Shown: one piece after another, positions 9,339 through 17,442 of the stretch | Numbering within the stretch: position 1 is the first letter of the stretch | Layout of the letters: each line of letters starts with the position of its first letter | Origin: RYN-230 sp963711705 | Lineage (GTDB): Bacteria > Actinomycetota > Actinomycetes > Streptosporangiales > Streptosporangiaceae | Assembly (NCBI GenBank): GCA_963711705.1 | Contig: CAVQFM010000012.1 | Span: 1-64,000, forward strand | DNA: 64,000 bases | Direction of reading: 5' to 3' | Translations under genes and position numbers: made by a program | Notes under the pieces: generated by a model | Told to the model about the DNA's origin: nothing | The model's input: only the letters and a program-made list of their open reading frames with translations | The model's database searches: none

Positions 9339-10730
9339 GTGGTCAGCCAGCCGTACGTCTATCGTCGTGCCGAGCTTGTGGAGCCGGACTGGCGGCGGTT
9401 CCCCGGCTGGTCCTCGGTGACCACCGAGGAGTGGGAGTCCGTCCAGTGGCAGCGCGCGCACTGCGTGAAGAACCTGCGCCAGCTGCGCGACGTGCTGGGT
9501 CCCGGCCTCAGCGAGGAGTTCCTCGCCGACCTCGAGCGTGACCAGCGCGAGCAGGCCACCATGTCGATGCTGGTGCCGCCGCAGATGGTGAACACGATGG
9601 CGCCGGGCGCCGCGCCGGGCCAGCCGGGCTTCACCGACGCGCTGTACGCCGACCCGGTGCGCCGGTACATGATCCCGGTGTTCAGCGAGCGCCGCAGCGA
9701 CTGGCCGTCGCACCCGTACGCGTCCCGCGACTCGCTGCACGAGGCGGAGATGTGGGCGGTCGAAGGGCTCACCCACCGCTACCCGACCAAGGTGCTGGCC
9801 GAGGTGCTGCCCACCTGCCCGCAGTACTGCGGGCACTGCACCCGGATGGACCTGGTCGGCAACCCGACACCGAGCATCACCAAGCACAAATTCGGCCTGC
9901 CGCCCGCCGACCGGCTGACCGCCATGATCGAGTATCTGCAGGCCACCCCGGGTGTCCGCGACGTCGTGGTGTCCGGCGGGGACGTGGCCAACCTGCCCTG
10001 GCCCCGGCTGGAGAGCTTCGTCAGCTCGCTGCTGGACATCGGCAGCATCCGGGACATCCGGCTGGCCACCAAGGCCCTGATGGGGCTGCCCCAGCACTGG
10101 CTGGCCGACCAGGTCCGGGCGGGCATGGAGCGGCTGGCCAGCAAGGCCCGGGAGCGTGGGGCGAGCATCGCGATCCACACCCACGTGAACGCGGCCCAGT
10201 CGGTCACCCCGCTGGTGGCCCGGGCGGCGCAGGCCATGCTGGACACCGGGATCCGGGACGTGCGCAACCAGGGTGTGCTGCTGGCCGGCGTGAACGACAG
10301 CGCGGAGGCCTTGCTCGACCTGTGCTTCGTGCTGCTCGACGAGGCCGGGATCATGCCCTACTACTTCTACATGTGCGACATGATCCCGGGCAGCGAGCAC
10401 TGGCGGCTGTCCCTGGCCCAGGCGCAGGACCTGCAGCACCAGATCATGGGCTACCTGCCCGGGTTCGCCACCCCGCGGATGATCTGCGACGTGCCCTACG
10501 TCGGCAAGCGCTGGGTCCACCAGGTATCCCGGTACGACACCGAGCTGGGCATCTCGTACTGGACCAAGAACTACCGGACCTCGGTGGAAGCCGAGGACGA
10601 GCTGGCGCTGAGCCGCGAGTACCCCTACTACGACCCGATCCACACCCTGCCCGAGCGCGGGCAGACCTGGTGGCGGGGCCAGGCGGCGCAGGCCGCCGAC
10701 CGGGAGGCGCAGCCCGCCGCGGCCGGCTAG
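9339..10730 (+). CDS. kamA: Lysine 2,3-aminomutase (KamA family radical SAM)
   Basis: A 463-residue radical-SAM, PLP-dependent aminomutase that moves the alpha-amino group of L-lysine to the beta carbon, the first step of lysine fermentation to butyrate and acetate. The iron-sulfur cluster motif is CPQYCGHC (Cx3Cx2C), within HRYPTKVLAEVLPTCPQYCG. The SAM-glycine strand is VVVSGGDVANL, followed by IHTHVNAAQSVTP and the internal-aldimine/substrate region NQGVLLAGVNDS, then PYYFYMCDMIPGSEHWR. The start is GTG 9339 with GGGAGG 8 bases before it, preferred over an in-frame GTG at 9315. Its stop overlaps the convergent P450 gene by 4 bp. The partner gene kdd is decayed, so the physiological role may now be beta-lysine supply. 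Confidence 0.87.
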   Translation: MVSQPYVYRRAELVEPDWRRFPGWSSVTTEEWESVQWQRAHCVKNLRQLRDVLGPGLSEEFLADLERDQREQATMSMLVPPQMVNTMAPGAAPGQPGFTDALYADPVRRYMIPVFSERRSDWPSHPYASRDSLHEAEMWAVEGLTHRYPTKVLAEVLPTCPQYCGHCTRMDLVGNPTPSITKHKFGLPPADRLTAMIEYLQATPGVRDVVVSGGDVANLPWPRLESFVSSLLDIGSIRDIRLATKALMGLPQHWLADQVRAGMERLASKARERGASIAIHTHVNAAQSVTPLVARAAQAMLDTGIRDVRNQGVLLAGVNDSAEALLDLCFVLLDEAGIMPYYFYMCDMIPGSEHWRLSLAQAQDLQHQIMGYLPGFATPRMICDVPYVGKRWVHQVSRYDTELGISYWTKNYRTSVEAEDELALSREYPYYDPIHTLPERGQTWWRGQAAQAADREAQPAAAG

Positions 10731-11944
10731 GGCGATCCCGGCCCGGCCGGCGACAGCCGGAGCGGCAGCGCGGCGAACCCGCTCAGCGTGTTGTTCAGCC
10801 GCCGCACCGCCGGGCCGGCCGGCTCCAGCGACGCGACCCGGCGGGCCAGCTCGGCCAGCAGCACCTCGCCTTCCAGCCGGGCCATGGCCGCGCCCACACA
10901 GGCGTGGATGCCGTAGCCGAACGCCACGTGGCCGTTGGCCCGGTTCCGCAGGTCATACCGGTCCGGGTCGGGCCAGCGGCGGGGATCCCGGTTGGCCGCG
11001 GCCAGGAACAGCAGCACCTTCTCGCCCGCCCCGATGCGTACCCCGCCGACCGTCACATCCCGGGTGGTGGTGCGGAAGAAAGTCTGCACCGGCGAGGCGA
11101 AGCGCAGCGACTCCTCGAACGCGGCCCCAGCCAGCGCGGGGTCGGCGCGCAGCAGCTGCCACTGGGCCGGGTCGCGGGCCAGGCAGTCCAGCGCGCAGCC
11201 CAGGCCGATGACGGTCGTGTCCACCCCGGCGGTGAGCAGCGACCGGACCAGCAGCGCGGCTTCCGGCGCGGTGATCGAACCGTCGTCCACGCTGCCGTAG
11301 ATGCGGGCGCCGAGCCCGCCCGGGGCCAGCGCCTCGCGGGCGCACTGACCCGCGATCCACGCGCCCACCTCAGCCGCCTGCCGCAGCGACTCGGTGGTCA
11401 GCTGGTTGCGCGGGCCGAACGCGTTGAACGCCATGTTCCCGTAGGCGAGCAGCTGGTCACCGCCGGGCTCGGCCAGCCCGACCGCGGCCGCGAAGACGCG
11501 CAGCGGGAACGCCTCAGCGATGTCCGGCACCCCGTCCACCGTGCCCCGGGCCAGCAGTTCGCTGGCCAGCCGGGCGGCTTCCCGGGCGAAGCCGCCGCGC
11601 AGGTCCCGTACGGTGCGCGGGGACAGCGCGCGGGCCACCGCCTTGCGCGCCCGGGCATGCTCCGGCGGGTCGGCCTCCAGCAGCAGGCTGGGCGGCCGCC
11701 ACGGTTTCTCCTTGCGGAAGTCGCTCAGCCCGACCCCGGCCGAGGAGCAGAACGTGGCATAGTCCCGCAGCGCCTCGTGGACCTCGGCGTACCTGGCCAT
11801 GGCCCACACGCCGTACCGCTCCAGCCAGACCACCGGCCCGGCCGCGCGCAGCTCCGGATGCCAGCGGAACGGGTCGGCCAGGAACTCGTCACTGAACGGG
11901 TCGAGCGCGGAGACCGCCGCGCCGCCTGGTGCTTGCGCTGTCAT
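10727..11944 (-). CDS. Cytochrome P450, CYP199-like (para-substituted aromatic acid O-demethylase type)
   Basis: A 405-residue soluble bacterial P450. The heme loop is FGYGIHACVG (about residue 345), the K-helix is EESLR, and the oxygen-activating I-helix is AGVDTT. Several stretches closely resemble CYP199A2 of Rhodopseudomonas palustris, which oxidises 4-methoxybenzoate and related acids: ATFCSSAGVGLSDFRKEKPW, PPSLLLEADPPEHARAR, SPVQTFFRTTTRDV and GAGEKVLLFLAAANRDPRRW. The protein is therefore likely to demethylate or hydroxylate a para-substituted benzoate-like acid. No ferredoxin or reductase gene is adjacent, so electrons must come from elsewhere. An MFS gene lies 64 bp upstream on the same strand and may be linked. 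The family is well supported; the substrate is inferred. Confidence 0.88.
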   Translation of the reverse strand: MTAQAPGGAAVSALDPFSDEFLADPFRWHPELRAAGPVVWLERYGVWAMARYAEVHEALRDYATFCSSAGVGLSDFRKEKPWRPPSLLLEADPPEHARARKAVARALSPRTVRDLRGGFAREAARLASELLARGTVDGVPDIAEAFPLRVFAAAVGLAEPGGDQLLAYGNMAFNAFGPRNQLTTESLRQAAEVGAWIAGQCAREALAPGGLGARIYGSVDDGSITAPEAALLVRSLLTAGVDTTVIGLGCALDCLARDPAQWQLLRADPALAGAAFEESLRFASPVQTFFRTTTRDVTVGGVRIGAGEKVLLFLAAANRDPRRWPDPDRYDLRNRANGHVAFGYGIHACVGAAMARLEGEVLLAELARRVASLEPAGPAVRRLNNTLSGFAALPLRLSPAGPGSP

Positions 11945-12008
11945 CCTGGTCCTGTCCGCGCGCCTGGCCCTGGCTATGCTCCATCGTGCACCGCGCCGCG
12001 CGGCCGGA

Positions 12009-13226
12009 TCAACGCCGGGCCACCGCCGCCGCCGCCCGCACCCGGCGCTCGCCGCCGACCGGCACCAGCGCGGCCGCGGCCAGCGGGAACAGTGCGACCA
12101 GGCCGAACGTGGCCGGGTACCCGGCCACGCCGATCACCGCGGCCAGGGCGGGCGGCGTGACCGCCGCGAACGCGTTCTGCCCGGTGTTCTGGATGCCCAG
12201 CGCCCGGCCCGCCCAGGACGGCCCGGCGTGCTCGGCCACCGCGGTGAACGAGAGGCCGTTGGTGCTGACCGCCAGGACGACCGCGGCGAGCAGGGCACCC
12301 ACCGCCCAGGGCGAGCGGACCGCCGCGCCCGCGGCCAGCACCCCGATGATCAGCGCGGTGGCCAGGGCCAGCTGCCGCATCGGCCGCATCCGGCTGCCCA
12401 CCCGGTCCGACCAGGCCCCCGCGGCCAGCCGGCTGGCCGCCCCGCACGCCTGGGCCACCGCGAGCTCCCGCCCGGCCGCGGCGGGCGCCAGGCCGTGCGC
12501 GTCGACCAGGAAGACCAGGGCGAACGTGGCCACCGCGAACTGGGGCACGACCAGCAGCGCGCTGGCCGCGTGGATCCGCCACAGCACCCGGCTGGCCGGG
12601 ACCGGGCCGCCCTGGCCGCCCCGGTACGGTGAGCTGCCGCTCGAGTGGGCCGGCCGCGGCGGCCGGGCCGGATCCCGCACCGCCACCGCCACCAGCAGCG
12701 CTGCGGCCAGGCAGAACGAGCCCAGGAAGAGCAGGGCCGCGGACCGGCTTACCGCGCCGGCGGTCGGCAGGACCAGGGCCGCCACCGCGACGCCGAGCGG
12801 CTGCGCGCTCTGCCGGATGCCCATGGCCAGCCCGCGCTGGCCCGCCGGGAACCAGCCCAGGATGAGCCGCCCGCTGGCCGCGTACACCGACGCGCCCGCG
12901 GCCCCGGCCAGGGCCAGGCACAGGCCGAGCGCCCCCAGCCCGTGCACCATGCTGCCCGCGAGCAGGATCACGCCGGCCAGCGCCAGGCCCGTGCCCAGCA
13001 CCAGCCGCTCGCCCCAGCGGTCGGCCGCCGCCCCCCAGGCGACCAGTGTGAGCAGCAGCCCGGCGGTGGGGCAGGCGACCAGCAGGCCGGCCTGCTCCAG
13101 GGACAGCCCTTCGGCCCGGAAGGCCGGGATCAGGTACGCCAGCCCGTACTGGAAGGTACAGCCCGCGGTCATCGCCACCATGCCCGCGACCAGCACCACC
13201 CAGCGCCGCCAGTTAGCGTCGCTCAT
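12009..13226 (-). CDS. MFS transporter
   Basis: A 405-residue, probably 12-helix major facilitator. It starts MSDANWRRWVVLVAGMVAM. The inter-helix loop after TM2 carries AADRWGERLVLGTG (the MFS motif A position), and LILGWFPAGQRGLAMGIRQSAQ forms the TM4-5 region. A basic cytoplasmic loop in the middle (RDPARPPRPAHSSG) separates the two halves. It resembles actinobacterial transporters of the nitrate/formate or organic-anion MFS groups, but the substrate is not clear. The upstream 30 bp are unusually AT-rich (ATATTGT..., 13227-13255) and could be the promoter. It lies upstream of the P450 on the same strand, so uptake or export of an aromatic acid is possible. Confidence 0.85.
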   Translation of the reverse strand: MSDANWRRWVVLVAGMVAMTAGCTFQYGLAYLIPAFRAEGLSLEQAGLLVACPTAGLLLTLVAWGAAADRWGERLVLGTGLALAGVILLAGSMVHGLGALGLCLALAGAAGASVYAASGRLILGWFPAGQRGLAMGIRQSAQPLGVAVAALVLPTAGAVSRSAALLFLGSFCLAAALLVAVAVRDPARPPRPAHSSGSSPYRGGQGGPVPASRVLWRIHAASALLVVPQFAVATFALVFLVDAHGLAPAAAGRELAVAQACGAASRLAAGAWSDRVGSRMRPMRQLALATALIIGVLAAGAAVRSPWAVGALLAAVVLAVSTNGLSFTAVAEHAGPSWAGRALGIQNTGQNAFAAVTPPALAAVIGVAGYPATFGLVALFPLAAAALVPVGGERRVRAAAAVARR

Positions 13227-13311
13227 ATGCTGATCCTAATAAGACCATATTGTGAGACGAGGCCGAGGCACGGGCGGGCGGCCTGCTCCGCTCACCGGAC
13301 GGGCGGGGCGG

Positions 13312-14423
13312 CTAACTGTTCAGCCGGAGGAACCATTGCCGCGCCTGGCGGCCGACGCCCTGGTCGAGGCCGGTCCGGCAGGCCCAGTTGCTCTTGAAGC
13401 GGGTCGGGTTAGTCAGGCTGTCAGTCTGGATGAGCTGGTACTTGACGAGTTGCGTCACGATCAGGCCGAACTTGTGCGACCGCAGGTAGCTGAGGAACCG
13501 GGGCGCGGATACCGGCGCGTTGTCCCAGCAGGCCCACGGCGCGTCGGTGCGCGCGTAGTCGGCCCATTCACCGTCGAGCACCGGCGCGTGCCCCTGGTTG
13601 GCGATGTACCCGAACAGCCTGTCCCAGGTGCGGTACTGGTGCGGTCCGGGCGGGCGGTGCTCGCTGTACATCAGGGGCCCGTCGCCGGTGATCCGGGATC
13701 CCATGGCGCCGCTCAGGTCCGCCCCGGCACTGATCCCCTCGATCCAGAAGAGATTCGACGCTCTGGCCCGGACGAAGTTCGCGAGCGGCTGCATTCCGAT
13801 GTACGAGAACGCCCCACATCGGCCGCCACTGTGCCAGAACCTCCAGCCGCAGTGGACCCACTGCTCCGGCTCGTTGTACAGGTCGAAGACGACCTGCGGG
13901 TCTCTTCCCGAAGTGAGACGGCGAGTGAACCCCAGAACGCTTCGGTCCGCTTCGTGGGCATGGAGTCGCGGAACTTGTGCCCGTCGAGCTGCCACTGGTC
14001 GTTCAGGACCACTACCAGCCCGCGGCTCTCGGCGTACTGGACTTCCGAGATCACGGCGGCGAGGAACGCCTGGTTGATGTGTCCCGTGCTGCCCACGAGG
14101 TTTGTCTGGCCGACCTGCATGCGAACCGTGTTGCCACACCAGAAGTTCGCGATCGCGTCGATGTCGTCGTGGTCCGTTGCCCGCAGTTCGGCGCGGAAGG
14201 ACGTCGTGAGGTCCTGCCCAGTTCTGATGGGCCAGCCCCGTCACGGTGATGCCGTACGGGATGTACCGTCCGGTGGACCCGGTGACCGACCGTGCCCGCG
14301 GACGTGGAACGGCCCGCGCTCATGGTGGCAGGCGGCGGCGTGGGCGGGCGCGGCTGAGCCGATCATGACCGTCGCCGCCGCGGCGGCGATGGTCATGATG
14401 GACGCAATGATCCGGTTAGTCAC
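13312..14423 (-). pseudogene. Secreted GH5 cellulase-like glycosidase, multiply frameshifted
   Basis: Starts at ATG 14423 with a clear Sec signal peptide (MTNRIIASIMTIAAAAATVM, cleavage near APAHAAA). Three frame changes, near 14289, 14222 and 13920, are needed to read a complete GH5 domain. The pieces are STGRYIPYGITVTGLAHQN; DDIDAIANFWCGNTVRMQVG and VVLNDQWQLDGHKF; then VVFDLYNEPEQW with the acid/base glutamate and HAPVLDGEWADYAR with the nucleophile glutamate. The last part runs intact to the stop at 13312. Family GH5 enzymes cut beta-1,4-glucans or mannans outside the cell. Three shifts in 1.1 kb point to inactivation rather than isolated read errors, though resequencing would be needed to be sure. 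Confidence 0.75.
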
Positions 14424-14465
14424 CCGCCGGATCGTACCGCGATCCGGCTCAGCTGCCCCCGGAAC

Positions 14466-15029
14466 TTAGCCCGGCTGGGCCGTTTGCGCCTGCGCCAGGC
14501 CGGCCAGGCCGTAGCGCTCCACGTGCTCCGGGTCGTCCAGGCTGATCGTCCGCTGGCCCTGGGCGGCCAGCCGCTCGTTGATCGTGCCCAGATGGTCCCG
14601 GACCAGCTCACGCTCGGCCTCGGTGATCCGGCCCTTGTGCGGCTCGCCGGCGTGCTCGAGCGTGGCGTAGTAGTTGGCCCGCTCGGCACGGCCCGGGCCC
14701 GCCGCCGCCCGGCTGCCCCGCCGCGCCGCCCGGGACGGCCGCGCGGTCAGCAGCAGCTCGCTCATGGGCTTGTCCGCGGCCAGCTGGTCGAACGCGGCCG
14801 CGTCCATCGTCACCCGGCGGGGCTCGTCCTCCCCCGGGAAGTACAGGTCGACCACGGTCACCCGCAGGGCGGCCTTGTCGATGGCGGCGGCCTCGTCGGC
14901 CAGCGCCTCGATCTCCACCGGGCTGTCGCCCAGCTCGGGGTGCTCGTGAATGACGATGCGGGCGAGCGTGTCATCGCGGGTGATGAGCTCGCCGCTGAGA
15001 TCGCTGAACCGGACGGTCTTCTGGCCCAC
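14466..15029 (-). CDS. Conserved hypothetical protein
   Basis: A 187-residue acidic protein starting at GTG 15029, with AGGAGG (complement at 15039-15044) 9 bases upstream; the in-frame start at 15101 has no such site. The N-terminus GQKTVRFSDLSGELI is followed by a beta-rich, acidic segment (VVDLYFPGEDEPRRVTMDAAA). A basic hinge (RPSRAARRGSR) and a helical region with ERANYYATLEHAG and EAERELVRDHLGTINERL complete it. The layout of an N-terminal beta region, basic linker and helical end recalls nucleoid-associated Lsr2-like proteins, but no RGR DNA-binding motif is present, so I do not assign that function. Confidence 0.75.
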   Translation of the reverse strand: MGQKTVRFSDLSGELITRDDTLARIVIHEHPELGDSPVEIEALADEAAAIDKAALRVTVVDLYFPGEDEPRRVTMDAAAFDQLAADKPMSELLLTARPSRAARRGSRAAAGPGRAERANYYATLEHAGEPHKGRITEAERELVRDHLGTINERLAAQGQRTISLDDPEHVERYGLAGLAQAQTAQPG

Positions 15030-15150
15030 GGTGCGGTGCCTCCTGGGTATCGGGACGGATCCGCGCTCACCCTCCCGCGATCCCGGGTTACTGTCAAACA
15101 CCAGTTCGATCGGCGTGTCTTCCCGGGCAAATCAATCGAATTCAGCAGCG

Positions 15151-16095
15151 TCAGCTGGACCGGGCCTGGCTGCCGCTCTCCCGCGTCCCGTTGCCCGCCT
15201 GCACCGCTCCGCCGGCCTCGCTGCTGTCCGCGGGCGCGGCCTCGCTGCTCTCGGCGGCCTCGCCGGGCGGCGGGTCGGGGCGCCGGGCCGGCAGCTCGCT
15301 GGCCGGGCGGCCGGTGCGCTGCGCCCAGATGAACCAGATGGTGCCGGCCACGGTCAGCGCGACCGCCACGTACATGTTCAGCCGCAGGCCGAGGAAGTGC
15401 TGGGACGGGTCGACCCGGAGCGACTCCTCGAAGATGCGGAACGCCGAGTATCCCGCGACGTACAGGGCGAACAGGCCCGGCGGCTTGATGTTGCGGTGAT
15501 GGCCGAGCCAGACCAGCAGCGCCGCCCAGGCCAGGTCGAAGATCAGCTCATACAGGAACGTCGGGTGAAACGTGCTGAACTGCGTGTACCCGGGTGGCCG
15601 GTACGCGTAGTCGATGTGCAGCGCCCAGGGCAGGCTGGTCGGCCCGCCGAACAGCTCCTGGTTGAAGTAGTTGCCCACCCGCCCGATCGCCTGCGCGACC
15701 AGCAGCGCCGGGGCTACCGCCTCCATGAACAGGCGCACGCTCGCGCCCTGCCGGTGCACCCGCCACGCGCCGACCAGCGCGGCCAGCGTGATCGCGCCCC
15801 AGATGCCCAGCCCGCCGTCCCACACGGCGAGCACCCCGTACCAGTGGTGCGGGATGTACTGGGGGGTGGTCAGGTCGAAGTAGATCCGGCCGCCGATAAT
15901 GCCCGCGGGCACCGCCCAGATGGCCACGTCGCCGACCAGTCCCGGGTCGCCGCCCGCCGCCTTCCAGCGGCGCTGGGTGATCAGGATGGCCGCGGTGATC
16001 CCGATGACATACATCAGCCCGTAGAAGTGGATGTAGGCCGGGCCGAGATGGAACCCGTTGACCGGCGGGCTGGGGATGTCGAGCGGCAACGCCAT
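15151..16095 (-). CDS. lgt: Prolipoprotein diacylglyceryl transferase
   Basis: A 314-residue integral membrane enzyme that transfers diacylglycerol from phosphatidylglycerol to the lipobox cysteine of prolipoproteins. The family signature GRVGNYFNQELFGGP (about residues 137-151) is present, as are the N-terminal FHLGPAYIHFYGLMYVIG and IIGGRIYFDLTT and the later YTQFSTFHPTFLYELIFD. About seven transmembrane helices are expected. An Ala/Glu/Ser-rich C-terminal tail (PPGEAAESSEAAPADSSEAG) is typical of actinobacterial Lgt. Its clients here include the three binding lipoproteins at 27.6, 29.0 and 58.4 kb. Downstream on the same strand is the hypothetical gene at 14466. Confidence 0.95.
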   Translation of the reverse strand: MALPLDIPSPPVNGFHLGPAYIHFYGLMYVIGITAAILITQRRWKAAGGDPGLVGDVAIWAVPAGIIGGRIYFDLTTPQYIPHHWYGVLAVWDGGLGIWGAITLAALVGAWRVHRQGASVRLFMEAVAPALLVAQAIGRVGNYFNQELFGGPTSLPWALHIDYAYRPPGYTQFSTFHPTFLYELIFDLAWAALLVWLGHHRNIKPPGLFALYVAGYSAFRIFEESLRVDPSQHFLGLRLNMYVAVALTVAGTIWFIWAQRTGRPASELPARRPDPPPGEAAESSEAAPADSSEAGGAVQAGNGTRESGSQARSS

Positions 16096-16124
16096 GTGCC
16101 GAGCGTACCGTGCGGGGCCGCCGG

Positions 16125-16649
16125 TCAGGCCCGGCCGGCCAGGGCCGCCGGGTCGGCGGCGTAAGCGACCATCCAGTGCGGCTGCACCCGGTAAGCGACC
16201 ACGTCCCCCCAGCTGAGCGGGTCACTGCCGTAGTGCCGGGTGAGGTACTCGTGAATGGCCGGCCAGTCCGGGTCGTCCGGGCCCCCGGCCGGGTTGAGCT
16301 CGTGCACCGTGCCGTGGGTGAACACACCGAAGTCGTCGCCGCGCAGGTGGGCCAGGCTGACCGCGGGCCGCGCGGCGAAGTGCCGGGCCTTGGCCGCCGA
16401 CCGGTCGGTGCTGATGATCCAGCGGCCGTGCAGGAAATGCCCGTCCGCACCGCTCACCCGCGGCTCGCATCGGGCGGTGACGCTGCTCACCGCCAGGGTG
16501 GACATCCCGGTGATCACCTTCACCAGCTGGGCCGCGGTCAGCGTCCGCTCCCCGGGCCGGATGATGGCCCGCAGGTGCTCGCTCGCCCCGGCCAGCGACT
16601 CGTCCAGCAGGGCCTGCAGCCCGGCCAGTTCCGCCTCGGTCTCGTACAT
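16125..16649 (-). CDS. Pyridoxamine 5'-phosphate oxidase-like flavin-binding protein
   Basis: A 174-residue PNPOx-like split-barrel protein. ATG 16649 is preceded by GAGGGAGG at 6-base spacing and is better than the ATG at 16682. Segments typical of the fold are TLAVSSVTARCEPRVSGADG, WIISTDRSAAKARHFAARP (the phosphate-contacting region) and ISLAHL-like VSLAHLRGDDFGVFTHGTV. Members bind FMN or F420; the cofactor is not evident from sequence. It starts 30 bp downstream of nothing on its own strand and is divergent from the O-methyltransferase. Its stop is 30 bp before the lgt start, so the two could be co-transcribed. Confidence 0.75.
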   Translation of the reverse strand: MYETEAELAGLQALLDESLAGASEHLRAIIRPGERTLTAAQLVKVITGMSTLAVSSVTARCEPRVSGADGHFLHGRWIISTDRSAAKARHFAARPAVSLAHLRGDDFGVFTHGTVHELNPAGGPDDPDWPAIHEYLTRHYGSDPLSWGDVVAYRVQPHWMVAYAADPAALAGRA

Positions 16650-16719
16650 GTGCGGCCTCCCTCGGTTTCCAGCCAACCCCATCGGGCTGACAGTCCGGGC
16701 GGCGGGATAGCGTTGACCG

Positions 16720-17376
16720 GTGGCCAGCGGAACCGAGCACGTTACCCGTCAGGTCTTCGACTACGTCGTCAGCCACTCCAGCCCGCCCGACCCGCTGCTG
16801 GCCGAGCTGCGGGCCGAGACGGCCCGGCGCTTCCCGGCCAGTGCGGGGCTGCAGATCGGCCCGGAGCAGGGCACCTTCATGACCCTGGTGAGCCAGCTCG
16901 TCGCCCCGCGCCGGGCGGTGGAGGTGGGCACGTTCACCGGCTACTCGGCCATCTGCCTGGCCCGTGGCCTGGCCCCGGGCGGCAGCCTGCTGTGCTGCGA
17001 CGTGAACCCGGAGTGGACCGCGCTGGCCCGGGAGTACTGGGCCCGGGCCGGCCTGGCCAGCCGGATCGAGCTGCGGCTCGGCCCGGCCGCGGACACGCTG
17101 CGGGCGCTGCCCACCGACGCCCCGCTCGACCTGGCCTTCATCGACGCCGACAAGACCGGCTACCCGGCCTACTGGGCCGAGATCGTGCCGCGGACCCGCA
17201 GCGGCGGCGTCATCCTGGTGGACAACGCGCTGCTGCACGGGCGCATCTTCGCCGCCGACCCGGATCCCGACGCGCGGGCGGTCCGGGACTTCACCGAGCA
17301 GGCGCTGGCCGACGACCGGGTGGAGCTGGCCCTGCTGTCCATCGGCGATGGCGTGATCTTCGCCCGCAAGCGTTAG
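16720..17376 (+). CDS. SAM-dependent O-methyltransferase (caffeoyl-CoA OMT-like)
   Basis: A 218-residue class I methyltransferase of the Mg-dependent COMT/CCoAOMT group. AVEVGTFTGYSAICLARGL is the SAM motif, LLCCDVNPEW carries the ribose-binding acid, and LAFIDADKTGYPAYW and GGVILVDNALLHGRI hold the metal-binding Asp and Asp/Asn residues. The enzyme should methylate a catechol-type hydroxyl on a small molecule. The GTG at 16720 is the start used. No biosynthetic partners are adjacent, so the substrate is unknown; the downstream genes are regulators. Confidence 0.87.
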   Translation: MASGTEHVTRQVFDYVVSHSSPPDPLLAELRAETARRFPASAGLQIGPEQGTFMTLVSQLVAPRRAVEVGTFTGYSAICLARGLAPGGSLLCCDVNPEWTALAREYWARAGLASRIELRLGPAADTLRALPTDAPLDLAFIDADKTGYPAYWAEIVPRTRSGGVILVDNALLHGRIFAADPDPDARAVRDFTEQALADDRVELALLSIGDGVIFARKR

Positions 17377-17442
17377 CCGGGTGGGCCGGCCCGGCAAAGC
17401 TATGGTCACAGGATTGCTATTGGGCCACAGCTTGCCCGGCCG

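Noticed and set aside
9752..12160. 802-codon plus-strand open frame over kamA and the P450
   Set aside because: It crosses two well-supported genes in the wrong frame and strand and carries no domain.
14466..15029. Lsr2-like nucleoid protein
   Set aside because: The N-terminus is vaguely similar but no Arg-Gly-Arg AT-hook-like motif is present, so only a hypothetical protein is called.
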